Positions 16,140 through 24,885 of a DNA stretch of 40,331 bases are shown piece by piece (the first letter of the stretch is position 1; the number at the start of each line of letters is the position of its first letter). A program made the translations under genes and the position numbers. The DNA is from Pseudomonadota bacterium (GTDB lineage Bacteria; Chloroflexota; Ktedonobacteria; Ktedonobacterales; JADMIN01). Location: positions 1 through 40,331 of the forward strand of contig JAJPIU010000275.1 of the NCBI GenBank assembly GCA_021324535.1, read 5' to 3'. Below the pieces are notes generated by a model. The model made no database searches. It was not told the origin of the DNA and saw only the letters and a list, made by a program, of their open reading frames with translations.

Positions 16140-17990
16140 ATGCGCACGACGCCATTCCCCAGAAGTATCTATCACAGCGCCCTGCGTTTCATACTGGCCA
16201 GCATGCTTACATTTGTGGGCTTGCTTGGCGTGACTGCATTCGCCAGCCCTGCGGCATTGGCTGCGGGAATGACCTCAGCGCAGACAACGGGCGGACGTGA
16301 GCCGGGCGGCGATCTGAGCAATCCCGTCGTGCGCCAGGTAGACATCGCCTCGCCTGCTGTGGTGCGGCTGGCTACAATTTATACCGCGCATATCACGCTG
16401 AGCCTGTGTGGCGCGGATGTGACGCTGCCGTCCACCGAGCCGGGCTATACACTGGGCGGGCTTGGCTCTGGCGCGTTCATCAGCGCCAATGGCGACATCC
16501 TCACGGCAGGGCATGTAGTGAACATTGACCGCGCCGATCTCGATCCTGTCATTTTTCAGTCGCCGGAGTCCGCCCAGCAGATCGCCGATGCGATTGACAG
16601 CGCCTCCTGCCTGGGTGTGACGGTCAGCGCCACCGATGTGGAAAACGGCGCGGTACAGGCGTTGGGCATTCCCTATTCCACTACCTACTCGGCGCCACGC
16701 CGCTACGCCTGGCGCGACACCAGCTATACCGGCCCAATCACACCATCTCCGCAGGATGCAGCCGATGAGCTGACCGGCCTGTTCAAAGCCCAAACGTTTG
16801 ACGCTTCGGTGGTCGCCTACAGCAGCTTTACGCAGGATGACGTGGCTATCGTCCATATTCCACTGACCGATACCCCAAGCATCACGCTCGATGATGCAAG
16901 CAACGTGGAGGTGCTCGATACGCTGACGGTGATCGGCTTCCCCGGCAACGGCGACGCCACCAACGATCCAACCAATCTGCTGACGCCCTCGGTCAACACG
17001 GCGACCGTCAGCGCCATCAAGCGCAATGACGACGGCGCGGAGTTGATCCAGGTGGGCGGCAATATCGAGCATGGGGACAGTGGCGGCCCTGCGCTCGACT
17101 CCAACGGCCATATCGTCGGCATTGTCAGCTTCGGCGGGTCTGATACCGAGGGCATCACTGCGTTTCTGCGGTCGAGCAATAGCGCCATGCCGTTGATCAA
17201 TGCGAATGGGATCAGCATGAAGCCGGGAACGTTCGAGCGGCGCTGGGAGCAGGCGTTTGGCGACTACGCTTCAACGCGCGTAGGCCATTGGCATACCGCC
17301 GCGCGAGAACTCGATGCCCTGGCGAACGATTATCCCGATTTTCGGGGCATCCTGCCGTACAAGGTCTATGCGGATGAGTTCGCCACCCATGAAACGCTGC
17401 CCGGCGCAGTGTCGCCCCTTTTGGGAACTGATCTGCTGCTGGTCATCGTTGGCCTGATCGCCCTTGTGGTCATCGTGGGGGTAGCGTTGGCTGGATTGCT
17501 GCTGCTTCAGCGTCGGCGTGCGCGCGCCAGATTGGTTGCTACGCCTGTAGCCGCCACTGGGCAGCCTGTGCCGCCAGCCGCGCTTGGCGGGCCTGTTCCA
17601 ATGGGTGGCGCTCCGCCATTGCCTGGCATGGGAGCATATGGCCCGTATGGATATAGCGGTTCGCCCGCCGCAAATGGGGCTGGCGCCAATGGATATACCG
17701 GCTATGCGCCGTACCAACCCTACCAACCCTATCAACCCTATCAATCTTTCCCATCGGCGCCAGCGCCGTATCAGGCGGGGAATCCACCAGTGGCAGACGC
17801 GCCGACTGGCGTTGATCTAGCTGTCAATGCTGCGCCGACGACGCCAGCGTATCTGGGCTATCCCAGGCGTCCACCTGCTCAGCCTTCGCCTCAGGCGGGG
17901 CAGGCGCCTCAGGCGGCGGCTGCGTCGGATAAAGATAAAGCGTTGGATGAGCAGGCGGGCGAGCGGACAGGCGAACAGGCGGGCACATGA
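16140..17990 (+). CDS. Membrane-anchored trypsin-like serine protease
   Basis: 616 residues with CAGAGGAG upstream of the ATG. A signal peptide spans residues 1-42 (hydrophobic core 18-35, AlaAla end). The protease domain (about 65-345) has all three catalytic residues: His125 in 'LTAGHVVN', Asp234 in 'QDDVAIVH' and Ser314 in 'HGDSGGPALD'. It resembles trypsin-2/HtrA proteins without a PDZ domain. A single membrane helix (about 431-456) is followed by RRR, so the protease should face outside and the tail inside. The last 155 residues are Pro, Gly, Ala and Tyr rich, with four YQP repeats at about 525-537 encoded by 9-base repeats. It probably processes surface or damaged proteins; no substrate is evident. 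Confidence 0.9.
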   Translation: MRTTPFPRSIYHSALRFILASMLTFVGLLGVTAFASPAALAAGMTSAQTTGGREPGGDLSNPVVRQVDIASPAVVRLATIYTAHITLSLCGADVTLPSTEPGYTLGGLGSGAFISANGDILTAGHVVNIDRADLDPVIFQSPESAQQIADAIDSASCLGVTVSATDVENGAVQALGIPYSTTYSAPRRYAWRDTSYTGPITPSPQDAADELTGLFKAQTFDASVVAYSSFTQDDVAIVHIPLTDTPSITLDDASNVEVLDTLTVIGFPGNGDATNDPTNLLTPSVNTATVSAIKRNDDGAELIQVGGNIEHGDSGGPALDSNGHIVGIVSFGGSDTEGITAFLRSSNSAMPLINANGISMKPGTFERRWEQAFGDYASTRVGHWHTAARELDALANDYPDFRGILPYKVYADEFATHETLPGAVSPLLGTDLLLVIVGLIALVVIVGVALAGLLLLQRRRARARLVATPVAATGQPVPPAALGGPVPMGGAPPLPGMGAYGPYGYSGSPAANGAGANGYTGYAPYQPYQPYQPYQSFPSAPAPYQAGNPPVADAPTGVDLAVNAAPTTPAYLGYPRRPPAQPSPQAGQAPQAAAASDKDKALDEQAGERTGEQAGT

Positions 17991-18168
17991 ACGCGCGCCT
18001 CGGGGCGAAGGCGCCAAGGCTGCCGACGCGGCCTCATTCTATAACGGCATGATAGGTATGCGGAGAAGCATATATACTCATTGCATGGCAACTGAGCGGC
18101 AGGCGAGGCTGGGCGCCTTCTAAGCCTTCATGTGACACATTTGTATGAGAGAAAGGGCACACCGTAGT

Positions 18169-18684
18169 ATGGCTGAAATAACGTATCGAGCGGCGACGCC
18201 AGAGGACGCTGAGACGCTGGCGCATTTGCGCTGGGCGATGGAGATCGAGCGCCATGCGGGCGAGGAACATCGCGTCACTGAGCAGGAGTTCCTCGACGAG
18301 TCGCTGGCAGTTCTGCGCCCAGGGTTGGAGAGCGGGATGACGCGGGCATGGGTTGCTGAGGCTGATGGGCGAATGATCTCGTGTGTCGTGCTGATCTGCT
18401 GGCCGGTGTCGCCTAGCCTGGAGCGGCTGCATCGCTCGCGTGGCATGGTGACAAGCGTGTATACCGCGCCGGAGTATCGTCGCCAGGGGATAGGGCGGCG
18501 CCTGATGCAGATGTTGATTGATGATGCGCAACGCCGCAAGATGCAGCGGTTGATCCTCTGGTCGTCGGAGATGGGCCGGCCGCTGTATGAGCAACTTGGC
18601 TTCACACGTAGCCGGGGGTACGAACTCGATTTCTCGGACACGAGCGCAGAGGGAGCCGACGACGCTGATTGCAATCTGCCCTGA
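18169..18684 (+). CDS. GNAT-family N-acetyltransferase
   Basis: 171 residues from the ATG at 18169; an ATG at 18145 would add eight residues. It is a GNAT fold: 'ITYRAATPEDAETLAHLRW' at the N-terminus, strand 4 'GMVTSVYTAPEYRRQGIGRRLMQMLIDDAQRR' containing the acetyl-CoA loop RRQGIG, then 'MQRLILWSSEMGRPLYEQLGF' near the C-terminus. It would transfer an acetyl group from acetyl-CoA to an amine of unknown identity. GAGAAAGGG precedes the start. A long-range inverted repeat (GAAGGCGCC near 18006, GGGCGCCTTC near 18111) lies upstream. Confidence 0.92.
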   Translation: MAEITYRAATPEDAETLAHLRWAMEIERHAGEEHRVTEQEFLDESLAVLRPGLESGMTRAWVAEADGRMISCVVLICWPVSPSLERLHRSRGMVTSVYTAPEYRRQGIGRRLMQMLIDDAQRRKMQRLILWSSEMGRPLYEQLGFTRSRGYELDFSDTSAEGADDADCNLP

Positions 18685-18699
18685 TATGTCTGATACATC

Positions 18700-18725
18700 T
18701 TTTTTACACGGTACCGTGTAAAAAA
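18700..18725. promoter_or_regulatory. Perfect 26-base palindrome, operator-like
   Basis: Six T, then ACACGGTACCGTGT, then six A: a perfect, loopless palindrome. U-runs come before and A-runs after the stem on both strands, so it cannot be an intrinsic terminator. The ACGGTACCGT core resembles TetR-family operators, but no TetR gene is in the window. A promoter-like pair (18742-18770) follows. Confidence 0.8.
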
Positions 18726-18741
18726 ACTACGGAAAACCGTG

Positions 18742-18770
18742 GGGACAAACAAGGCGCCTGCCACTATACT
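18742..18770 (+). promoter_or_regulatory. Promoter-like pair after the palindrome
   Basis: GGGACA (18742-18747), 17 bases, TATACT (18765-18770). The -35 is weak (four of six). The small inverted repeat ACGG-AAAA-CCGT (18729-18740) lies just upstream. The pair points into a hairpin-rich stretch with no gene on that strand. Confidence 0.35.
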
Positions 18771-18776
18771 TGTTGC

Positions 18777-18890
18777 ATAGGAACGTGAACCCTCCTGGCG
18801 GGACGCGCGTGGGAGGGTCTGCACGGATGCAAAGTGGGGCATCAGGGGGTAGTTTCGCCGCAGGGATGTGGCGCAGCTACCCCCTCCCTT
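18777..18890 (+). ncRNA. Candidate structured RNA, three hairpins
   Basis: Three inverted repeats follow one another: ACCCTCC/GGAGGGT (18789-18795, 18812-18818); GATGC/GCATC (18826-18830, 18839-18843); and GGGGGTAG/CTACCCCC (18845-18852, 18877-18884). The last encloses a nested CGCC/GGCG stem with a symmetric 3-by-3 internal loop. No known RNA family motif (SRP, 6S, T-box, riboswitch) was recognised. The transcribed strand is uncertain: it could equally be the 3' untranslated region of murG on the reverse strand. Confidence 0.35.
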
Positions 18891-18948
18891 ATGGCGGGCG
18901 TGTACGCTCCAAGGCCGCCTGGGCGACCACGATTTACGATTTATCTGG

Positions 18949-20091
18949 TTATCTGGCGCTTTTACGCTGCGCCAGGGCGACGATAGCCTGCGCCAGTGTG
19001 GTTGCCGCATGGGGATGGCTCAGCGCACGGGCAGCATTGCCCATTGCCGTCCGCCGTGTCGCGCCATCCAGCAGCGGGAGCAGCGCCGCACACAGATGGT
19101 CGCCAGTGAGGTCGCGATCAGCGATGACCTCGGCGGCTCCCGCACGCTTGAACATTTCGGCGTTCACCGCCTGGGGTGAGCCGGTGAACCCTGGTGGCAG
19201 AGGCACGAGCAGGCTCGGCTTACCCACCGCCGCAAGCTCGGCCAGCGTCGCCGCGCCGGAGCGGCACAGCGCCAGATCGCAGGCTGCCAGCGCGGCAGGC
19301 ATCTGATCCGTCAGATAGGGGTAGAGCGCATAACGAGCGTGCAATGCCGGATCGCTCTGCGCCAGCGCCACCTCGGCGCGCGCGCGTGTTTCATCGTGCG
19401 TCTTTTCACCGCTGATGTGCAACACCTGGCAGACTGGCAGCAGCCTGGGCAGCGCGTCGGCGACCGCCTGGTTGATATGGCGTGCGCCCTGGCTGCCGCC
19501 AGTGACCAGCACGACGGGCAGCAATGGATCAAGACCAAAGCGCGTTTTCAACGCCGCCTGTTGGGCCTCATCACAATCGGCGACGGCAAGCACCTCCTCG
19601 CGGACGGGATTGCCTGTGAGCGCCGTGCGATCCCTGGGGAAGTAGCGCATGGAGTCAGGAAACGAGACGGAGATGCGGGTGGCAAACGGCGTCAGCAGGC
19701 GGTTTGCCAGGTTGGGAGGCACATCTTGCTGGTGCATCATCAGTGGCGCGCCATAGCGACGGGCGGCGAATCCGGCGGGCACGGATACATAGCCACCGCT
19801 GGTGAAGGCTACATCTGGCTTGAATTGCTTCACATGACGGAGCGCCTGTGCCACGCCCAGCGGGATGCGCCCAAGATCGGTGAACGTGCCGGGGGAGAGA
19901 TAGCGGCGCAGCCTGCCCGCCGTGACACCGACAAAGGGCACGCCCGCCGCCGGAACGAGCCGCGTTTCCAGGCCGTTCAGATCGCCAAGGTAAAGCAACT
20001 CGGCGTCGTATCGCTCGCGCAGTTCGTGCGCTACGGCCAGCGCGGGGTAGATATGCCCGCCTGTGCCACCGCCCGACAGCAAAATACGCAT
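18949..20091 (-). CDS. murG: UDP-N-acetylglucosamine transferase MurG
   Basis: 380 residues from the ATG at 20091, where the protein begins 'MRILLSGGGTGGHIYPALA' with GAAGGAAAG upstream; in-frame starts farther back would add 17 residues the family lacks. MurG adds GlcNAc to lipid I to make lipid II at the inner membrane face. The GGGTGGH loop, 'FTSGGYVSVP', 'MMHQQDVPPNLANRLL', 'LTGNPVREE', 'VTGGSQGARHIN' and the donor-site 'ALCRSGAATLAEL' are all present. It stands alone here instead of in a division and cell-wall cluster. The usual 'GY' and 'HEQN' motifs are slightly altered (HQQD). Confidence 0.96.
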   Translation of the reverse strand: MRILLSGGGTGGHIYPALAVAHELRERYDAELLYLGDLNGLETRLVPAAGVPFVGVTAGRLRRYLSPGTFTDLGRIPLGVAQALRHVKQFKPDVAFTSGGYVSVPAGFAARRYGAPLMMHQQDVPPNLANRLLTPFATRISVSFPDSMRYFPRDRTALTGNPVREEVLAVADCDEAQQAALKTRFGLDPLLPVVLVTGGSQGARHINQAVADALPRLLPVCQVLHISGEKTHDETRARAEVALAQSDPALHARYALYPYLTDQMPAALAACDLALCRSGAATLAELAAVGKPSLLVPLPPGFTGSPQAVNAEMFKRAGAAEVIADRDLTGDHLCAALLPLLDGATRRTAMGNAARALSHPHAATTLAQAIVALAQRKSAR

Positions 20092-20150
20092 GCTTTCCTT
20101 CACCAGCCTCCTATGCTCCTCTGTTGACATGCAGGTATACAATACAAAAT

Positions 20151-20182
20151 CCCCGCCCCCAAGTGGATTGGTTGGGGCGGGG
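20151..20182 (-). terminator. Intrinsic terminator of the peptide-binding gene
   Basis: On the reverse strand CCCCGCCCCAA pairs with TTGGGGGCGGGG (one bulged base) around a nine-base loop, and ATTTTGT follows. It lies 11 bases after the stop of the peptide-binding lipoprotein gene and separates it from murG. Confidence 0.75.
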
Positions 20183-20192
20183 GAAGGTGGCC

Positions 20193-22160
20193 TCAGTGCG
20201 AGATGATGTACACGTTGGGCCAGTCAACATCCTGCATGTTTTCCAGCTCATTCAGCGCGAAGCCTCGCACCCAGGGCCGTAAGCGCCAGAAGAGCTTGTC
20301 CTGCTGGAAGGGAATCCAGGCGACGGTGTTCACCAGGTCTTGCTCGATGGTATTGTACTCCTGCATACGCTTCGTCGGGTCGGCCTCGACATCCGCCTGC
20401 TGCATCAACTGCGTGACCTGTGGAATGCTGACGTTGCCAGCGTCGAAGATAGAGGTAATTTCAAACTGGTTGGAGAGCCAGTCCCACGGATCGGGGAAGT
20501 CGGCTACCCAGCCAAGAATCCACATCTGCGCCGGATTGGCATGGTGATCGGGTGGCTGCCATCCGTTGAGAATAACGTCGGCGACGAGGTTGGAAAATGC
20601 TGAGGTTGTCCCAACGCTATTGATCTTCTTGATCTGTACATTCAAGTTCAGCGCGTTTGACCATGCCTGCGCGGCGGCGGTCGCCAGATTCAGTGTCGTC
20701 TGGTTGTCTGTGTTGACCCAAATGTAGATCGGTTGGGGCGCCTGACCCTGTTTCGCCACGATGTATGGGCAGTAATCAGGGGGTGTGATGGCCTCGCCTG
20801 TGGTAGCGCATGTGTGCTGAACGGTTTTCAGCAGATTGAGCGCCACCGTCTGGTTGCCAGTGAGCGAAAGTGTGGAGTCGGGCGGCGGCGTTGTCAGGTT
20901 AGGATTGTAGCCTGGCATGCCTTCAGGAACGATATGGTTCGAGGGAATAGCGCCGCCGTTCTCCACGCGATCCACGAGCAACTGCTTGTTGAGCGAGAGA
21001 TCGAATGCGCGGCGAATGACCTCGTTGTCGAATGGGGGCATGTCAAAGTTCATGCCAAAGAACTCGTTCGCCAGGGTGGGAATCTGGTGGAAGTCGCTCT
21101 GGCCGCTGGCGAAGCTGTAATCGCTCGCAGGCACATCCGTATAATCGTATGCGGCGCCGCTCCGGTAGCTTGCGTATTCTGTGTCAATAGACTCGATGAT
21201 CGGGCGCACCACTTTGGTGAGGGTCAGCTTCTTGCCCCAGGCCGCTTCCCAATAGGGGTTGGGAACCAGGGTCATCAGATTGTCTTGCGCCCCATATGAC
21301 ACAATCTTGAATGGGCCGGAACATCCGCCGAGGTTCAGGTGATCTACCCAGGTTCCACCAGCGTACTTGGGATTCTCGACGAGTGACTGTTCGAGCACGT
21401 CGTTGGTGGGATAGCTCAGCGCCTCGAGGAAATAGGCAATGGGCGCATCGAGGTTGATGCGCAGGGTCTGTTCGTCAATGATCTGCAAGCCAAACGCGGC
21501 GGTTGTGCCAATCAGCGTTCCCTTCCCCGTTGCGATATAGCCACCATTTGGACTGCTGGCGCCTAGTATGTGGCCAAGATATGTGGGGCCAGGGCCATTG
21601 GTGGGGTTCACAGGATTGCTGCACGGCCCAGCGCCGTAGGTATTGGCGTCATATAAGCAGCCCAATTGTGGGCTGAGTGACCGCTGAATGCTATAGGCGA
21701 AGTCGCGTGCGGTGATGGGAGAGCCATCGCTGAAGCGCATGTTGGGCCGCAAATGGAAGGTATACGACGTGCCGTTGGCGCCAACATCCCAACTGGTGGC
21801 GGCGTCGGGTATGACCTGAAGCGTGCTGCTGTTGAACGTCACCAGATTGGTGAAGATCATCGAGACGGTTCCCAGGTCTTTCTGATCGGTGATCTCGGCA
21901 GGGTCAAGCACCTCGCCGTAACTGATCTTCCCTGTGCCGCTATAAGGCCAAGTGAAGGTTTGATTTGCCGCGAGCGTGGCGCCTGTGCTGGCTGGCGTCA
22001 GGAAGCTGCACGAAGCCAGCATGAGCGGCGCCAGGCCAAGCAGCATAAAGAGCATCCGTTGCGCCGTGCGCCAACCACCAGCGGAAGGCGGCGAGCCGTG
22101 TCGCCCTTGCCGAAGATGAACACTACCCTCTCGCGCGCCCATACCCACGCTGAAACCCAT
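20193..22160 (-). CDS. Peptide/oligosaccharide ABC transporter substrate-binding lipoprotein
   Basis: About 655 residues, starting at the ATG at 22160 with GGGGAGG seven bases upstream. A long basic N-terminus leads to the lipoprotein signal 'MLFMLLGLAPLMLASC', whose cysteine (about residue 50) would be lipidated. The mature part is a family 5 solute-binding protein: 'SYGEVLDPAEITDQKDLGTVSMIFTNL', 'SYTFHLRPNMRFSDGSPITARDFAYSIQRSL', 'NEFFGMNFDMPPFDNEVIRRAFDLSLNK' and 'ADFPDPWDWLSNQF'. It binds peptides or a similar ligand outside the cell for an ABC importer, but no DppBCDF-like permease genes are adjacent. Its transcript starts at the strong promoter near 22280 and ends at the hairpin at 20151. 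Confidence 0.92.
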   Translation of the reverse strand: MGFSVGMGAREGSVHLRQGRHGSPPSAGGWRTAQRMLFMLLGLAPLMLASCSFLTPASTGATLAANQTFTWPYSGTGKISYGEVLDPAEITDQKDLGTVSMIFTNLVTFNSSTLQVIPDAATSWDVGANGTSYTFHLRPNMRFSDGSPITARDFAYSIQRSLSPQLGCLYDANTYGAGPCSNPVNPTNGPGPTYLGHILGASSPNGGYIATGKGTLIGTTAAFGLQIIDEQTLRINLDAPIAYFLEALSYPTNDVLEQSLVENPKYAGGTWVDHLNLGGCSGPFKIVSYGAQDNLMTLVPNPYWEAAWGKKLTLTKVVRPIIESIDTEYASYRSGAAYDYTDVPASDYSFASGQSDFHQIPTLANEFFGMNFDMPPFDNEVIRRAFDLSLNKQLLVDRVENGGAIPSNHIVPEGMPGYNPNLTTPPPDSTLSLTGNQTVALNLLKTVQHTCATTGEAITPPDYCPYIVAKQGQAPQPIYIWVNTDNQTTLNLATAAAQAWSNALNLNVQIKKINSVGTTSAFSNLVADVILNGWQPPDHHANPAQMWILGWVADFPDPWDWLSNQFEITSIFDAGNVSIPQVTQLMQQADVEADPTKRMQEYNTIEQDLVNTVAWIPFQQDKLFWRLRPWVRGFALNELENMQDVDWPNVYIISH

Positions 22161-22185
22161 GCTGTCGCCTCCCCGCACACCCCAA

Positions 22186-22204
22186 ACACCAAGTGTTTTG
22201 GTGT
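22186..22204 (-). other. Leader hairpin before the peptide-binding gene
   Basis: ACACCAA (22186-22192) and TTGGTGT (22198-22204) pair around a five-base loop. It lies in the 5' leader of the peptide-binding gene, 25 bases upstream of its start, near the ribosome binding site. Confidence 0.5.
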
Positions 22205-22266
22205 CCGTCTATTGTTCGCTCCGATGATACCTGAAGTCCTGAAGTTGGATCGTTCTACGCCACGCG

Positions 22267-22295
22267 ATTGTACGCAACTTTGCGTTCGCTGTCAA
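22267..22295 (-). promoter_or_regulatory. Strong sigma-70-like promoter of the peptide-binding gene
   Basis: Reverse strand: TTGACA (22290-22295), exactly 17 bases, TACAAT (22267-22272). This is the best promoter match in the window. The leader to the start at 22160 is about 100 bases. Confidence 0.8.
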
Positions 22296-22356
22296 CACTT
22301 TTAGGGCTTTTGGCGTACTGGCATGGCGCCTTCGCGCGTATCATATGATGTAAGTG

Positions 22357-24864
22357 ATGTTATCTTCTTCGACGGACTGGGTGTGGGTATTGGGTATGGG
22401 GCAACGAGGCGCGCGCGCGACTGAGGCCAACAACGCGCATGGCAAACTGAACGGCAAGCGGAAGTCTCACGCCAACGGTAAGTCTCTTGGCGTCCCAAAA
22501 GAGGGCGCTCTTGCGCGCCTTGAGACGTACGAAGAAACCGCCGAAATGTCTGAGGAAGCGCCTGAAATAGGCGAAGCGGGCGAAGCGGGCGAAGCGGCGA
22601 TACGTTCCGAGCAGACAACACAACGCCAACAGGGCAAACAGAAGCATCAGGGCAAGGAATCTTACAGCATGAGCCGACCCGAATTGTACATCAATCGCGA
22701 GATCGCCGCCGTTGCGTTTATTCGCCGCGTGCTCGAAGAAGCGCAATCCTATCGTCATCCCTTGCTGGAGCGTGTGAAGTTTATCAGCTTCGTGAGCAAT
22801 CAGGTGGATGAGTTTCTGATGGTGCGGCTGGCCGGGCTGAAAGATCAGCTTGCCGCACAGGTGAACGACGCCGGGCCGGATGGCTTGCTTGCTGGTCAGC
22901 AGATCGCACTCTTGCGTCCGCTTGTGCTCGATATTCTACGCGATCAGCTCAACGTTTTTACCACCGACATCAAGCCACGACTGGCGCTGGCGGGTATTCA
23001 TCTGCTCGATTACTCACAGCTTTCGCCTACCCAGCGCGAGGCGGCGGCCAGGTTCTTCCGCGAGGCCGTCTTCCCCGTGCTGACGCCGCTGGGTGTGGAT
23101 CGCGCCCATCCTTTTCCGATGATCTCCAGTCGCAGCCTCAATCTCGCGGTGATCCTGCGTGATCCGCTGGTCGGTGAGACATTTTCGTTTGCGCGGCTGA
23201 AGGCTCCGCCAACACTGCCGCGTCTGGTTCCCGTGCCGTTTGAGCTATCCAGGCGGGCCGAGCAGGAGAAGGCGCGTCGTGAACGCCAAGCGGAGGCGCT
23301 GCCAGAGTCGAGCCTGGTTGAGCCGATCAGGCCGCCCGCCGAGGTGGCGTTTGTCTGGCTGGAACAATTGATCGCCGCGCATCTCGATCTGCTGTTTCCG
23401 GGGATGGAGATCGTGGCGTCGTATCCCTTCCGGGTGCTGCGCGACGCCGACTTTGAGATTCAAGCCGATGAGGCGGGCGACCTGCTGGATACCATCGAGC
23501 AGGGATTGCAACAGCGGCGCTTTGGCTCGGTGGTCACGTTGATCGTCGAGCGCGAGACGCCACACTATGTGCGGAAGCTGCTGCGCGAGAACCTTGTTCT
23601 GCGCGAGAAGCTGGTATTGGATGAGGCCGACATCTTTGAACTCGAGGGGCCGCTTGATCTCAGTAGCCTTGATCAATTACTGAGCCTGAACCGTCCTGAC
23701 CTCAAAGACAATCCAATTGTTGCGCGGATGCCGCTTGCTTTGCAGCGCAACGCCAATCCCTTCCAGGCGATCCATGCGGGTGATATTCTGCTACATCACC
23801 CGTATGATTCGTTCAGCGCCGTGACAGACTTCATCGAGACGGCGGCGGCTGACCCGGATGTGCTGGCTATCAAACAAACGCTCTATCGCGTGGGACATAA
23901 CTCGCCAGTGGTGCAGGCATTGCTCGAGGCCTGTGAGCGTGGCAAGCAGGTGGCCGTTCTGGTGGAACTGAAGGCGCGCTTCGACGAAGAGAACAACATT
24001 GAGTGGGCGCGCATGCTCGAGCATGCCGGTGTGCATGTGGTCTATGGTCAGGTTGATCTGAAGACGCACGCCAAGGTGGCGCTGGTGGTGCGGCGAGAAG
24101 GCGCCAAGCTGCGGCGCTATGTACACTTGGGAACAGGCAACTATAATGCGGCGACAGCGCGCGGCTACGAAGATTACGGCTTGCTGACCTCACGCCCAGA
24201 GATCGGCGAAGACGTTTCGATGCTCTTCAACACGCTGACTGGTTTTGCGCGTGGCGTCAGCTATCGCAAGTTGCTGGTGGCGCCCACTTCGCTGCGCACA
24301 GGGTTGATGGAGCGCATCGAGCGGGAGATCGTACGCCATGAGCAAACGGGCGCCGGGCGGATGATCTTCAAGACGAATGCGCTGGTGGACGCTGATTTCA
24401 TTCAGGCGCTCTATCGCGCGTCACAGGCGGGCGTGCGGATCGATCTGTTGGTGCGCGGCATCTGCTGCTTGCGACCAGGCATCCCTGGGCTGAGCGAAAA
24501 TATTCGCGTGCGCAGCCTGGTTGGGCGCTTTTTGGAGCATAGCCGCATCTACTACTTCGCCAATGGCGGTGAGCCGGGCAAGGAAGAGGTGCTGATGGGC
24601 AGCGCCGATCTGATGCCGCGCAACCTCGATCATCGTGTTGAGGTGCTGTTCCCGCTCGAAGACCCCCGCTTGCGTGCGCAGATCATCGAGGTGGCGCTCC
24701 CTGTGTACCTGCGTGATACCGAGAATACACGCATTCTCGCCGAGGATGGCTCGTATCAGCATGCGAAGCCTGCTCCTGGCGAGGAGCCATTCGACGTGCA
24801 GATGTGGTTCGCACGCCACTCGCTCGATCCTGTTGAAGAAGAGAGCGGATTGGCTGCAAGGTAA
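22357..24864 (+). CDS. ppk1: Polyphosphate kinase 1
   Basis: Ppk1 reversibly transfers the terminal phosphate of ATP to polyphosphate. The core begins at 'ELYINREIAAVAFIRRVLEEA' (from 22675) and runs through 'SFVSNQVDEFLMVRLAGL', 'PVLTPLGVDRAHPFP', 'FNALVD'-like 'FKTNALVDADFI' and the closing 'DLMPRNLDHRVEVLFPL'. The two phosphohistidine-region motifs are intact: 'DLKTHAKVALV' and 'YVHLGTGNYN'. The start is uncertain. The core is preceded by about 105 residues of hydrophilic, low-complexity sequence, including a 9-base triple repeat (GGCGAAGCG) encoding GEAGEAGEA. An ATG at 22669 with AAGGAAT nine bases upstream would give a 731-residue protein of usual size. Confidence 0.95.
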   Translation: MLSSSTDWVWVLGMGQRGARATEANNAHGKLNGKRKSHANGKSLGVPKEGALARLETYEETAEMSEEAPEIGEAGEAGEAAIRSEQTTQRQQGKQKHQGKESYSMSRPELYINREIAAVAFIRRVLEEAQSYRHPLLERVKFISFVSNQVDEFLMVRLAGLKDQLAAQVNDAGPDGLLAGQQIALLRPLVLDILRDQLNVFTTDIKPRLALAGIHLLDYSQLSPTQREAAARFFREAVFPVLTPLGVDRAHPFPMISSRSLNLAVILRDPLVGETFSFARLKAPPTLPRLVPVPFELSRRAEQEKARRERQAEALPESSLVEPIRPPAEVAFVWLEQLIAAHLDLLFPGMEIVASYPFRVLRDADFEIQADEAGDLLDTIEQGLQQRRFGSVVTLIVERETPHYVRKLLRENLVLREKLVLDEADIFELEGPLDLSSLDQLLSLNRPDLKDNPIVARMPLALQRNANPFQAIHAGDILLHHPYDSFSAVTDFIETAAADPDVLAIKQTLYRVGHNSPVVQALLEACERGKQVAVLVELKARFDEENNIEWARMLEHAGVHVVYGQVDLKTHAKVALVVRREGAKLRRYVHLGTGNYNAATARGYEDYGLLTSRPEIGEDVSMLFNTLTGFARGVSYRKLLVAPTSLRTGLMERIEREIVRHEQTGAGRMIFKTNALVDADFIQALYRASQAGVRIDLLVRGICCLRPGIPGLSENIRVRSLVGRFLEHSRIYYFANGGEPGKEEVLMGSADLMPRNLDHRVEVLFPLEDPRLRAQIIEVALPVYLRDTENTRILAEDGSYQHAKPAPGEEPFDVQMWFARHSLDPVEEESGLAAR

Positions 24865-24885
24865 ATCGGCGCCCGTCTGTGGGTT

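Noticed and set aside
18700-18725. The 26-base palindrome as a terminator
   Set aside because: T comes before and A after the stem on both strands, opposite to what an intrinsic terminator needs.
18770-19306. A forward-strand frame of 178 codons overlapping the end of murG
   Set aside because: Its second half is antisense to conserved murG codons and it has no ribosome binding site. I kept only the hairpin region before murG as a candidate RNA.
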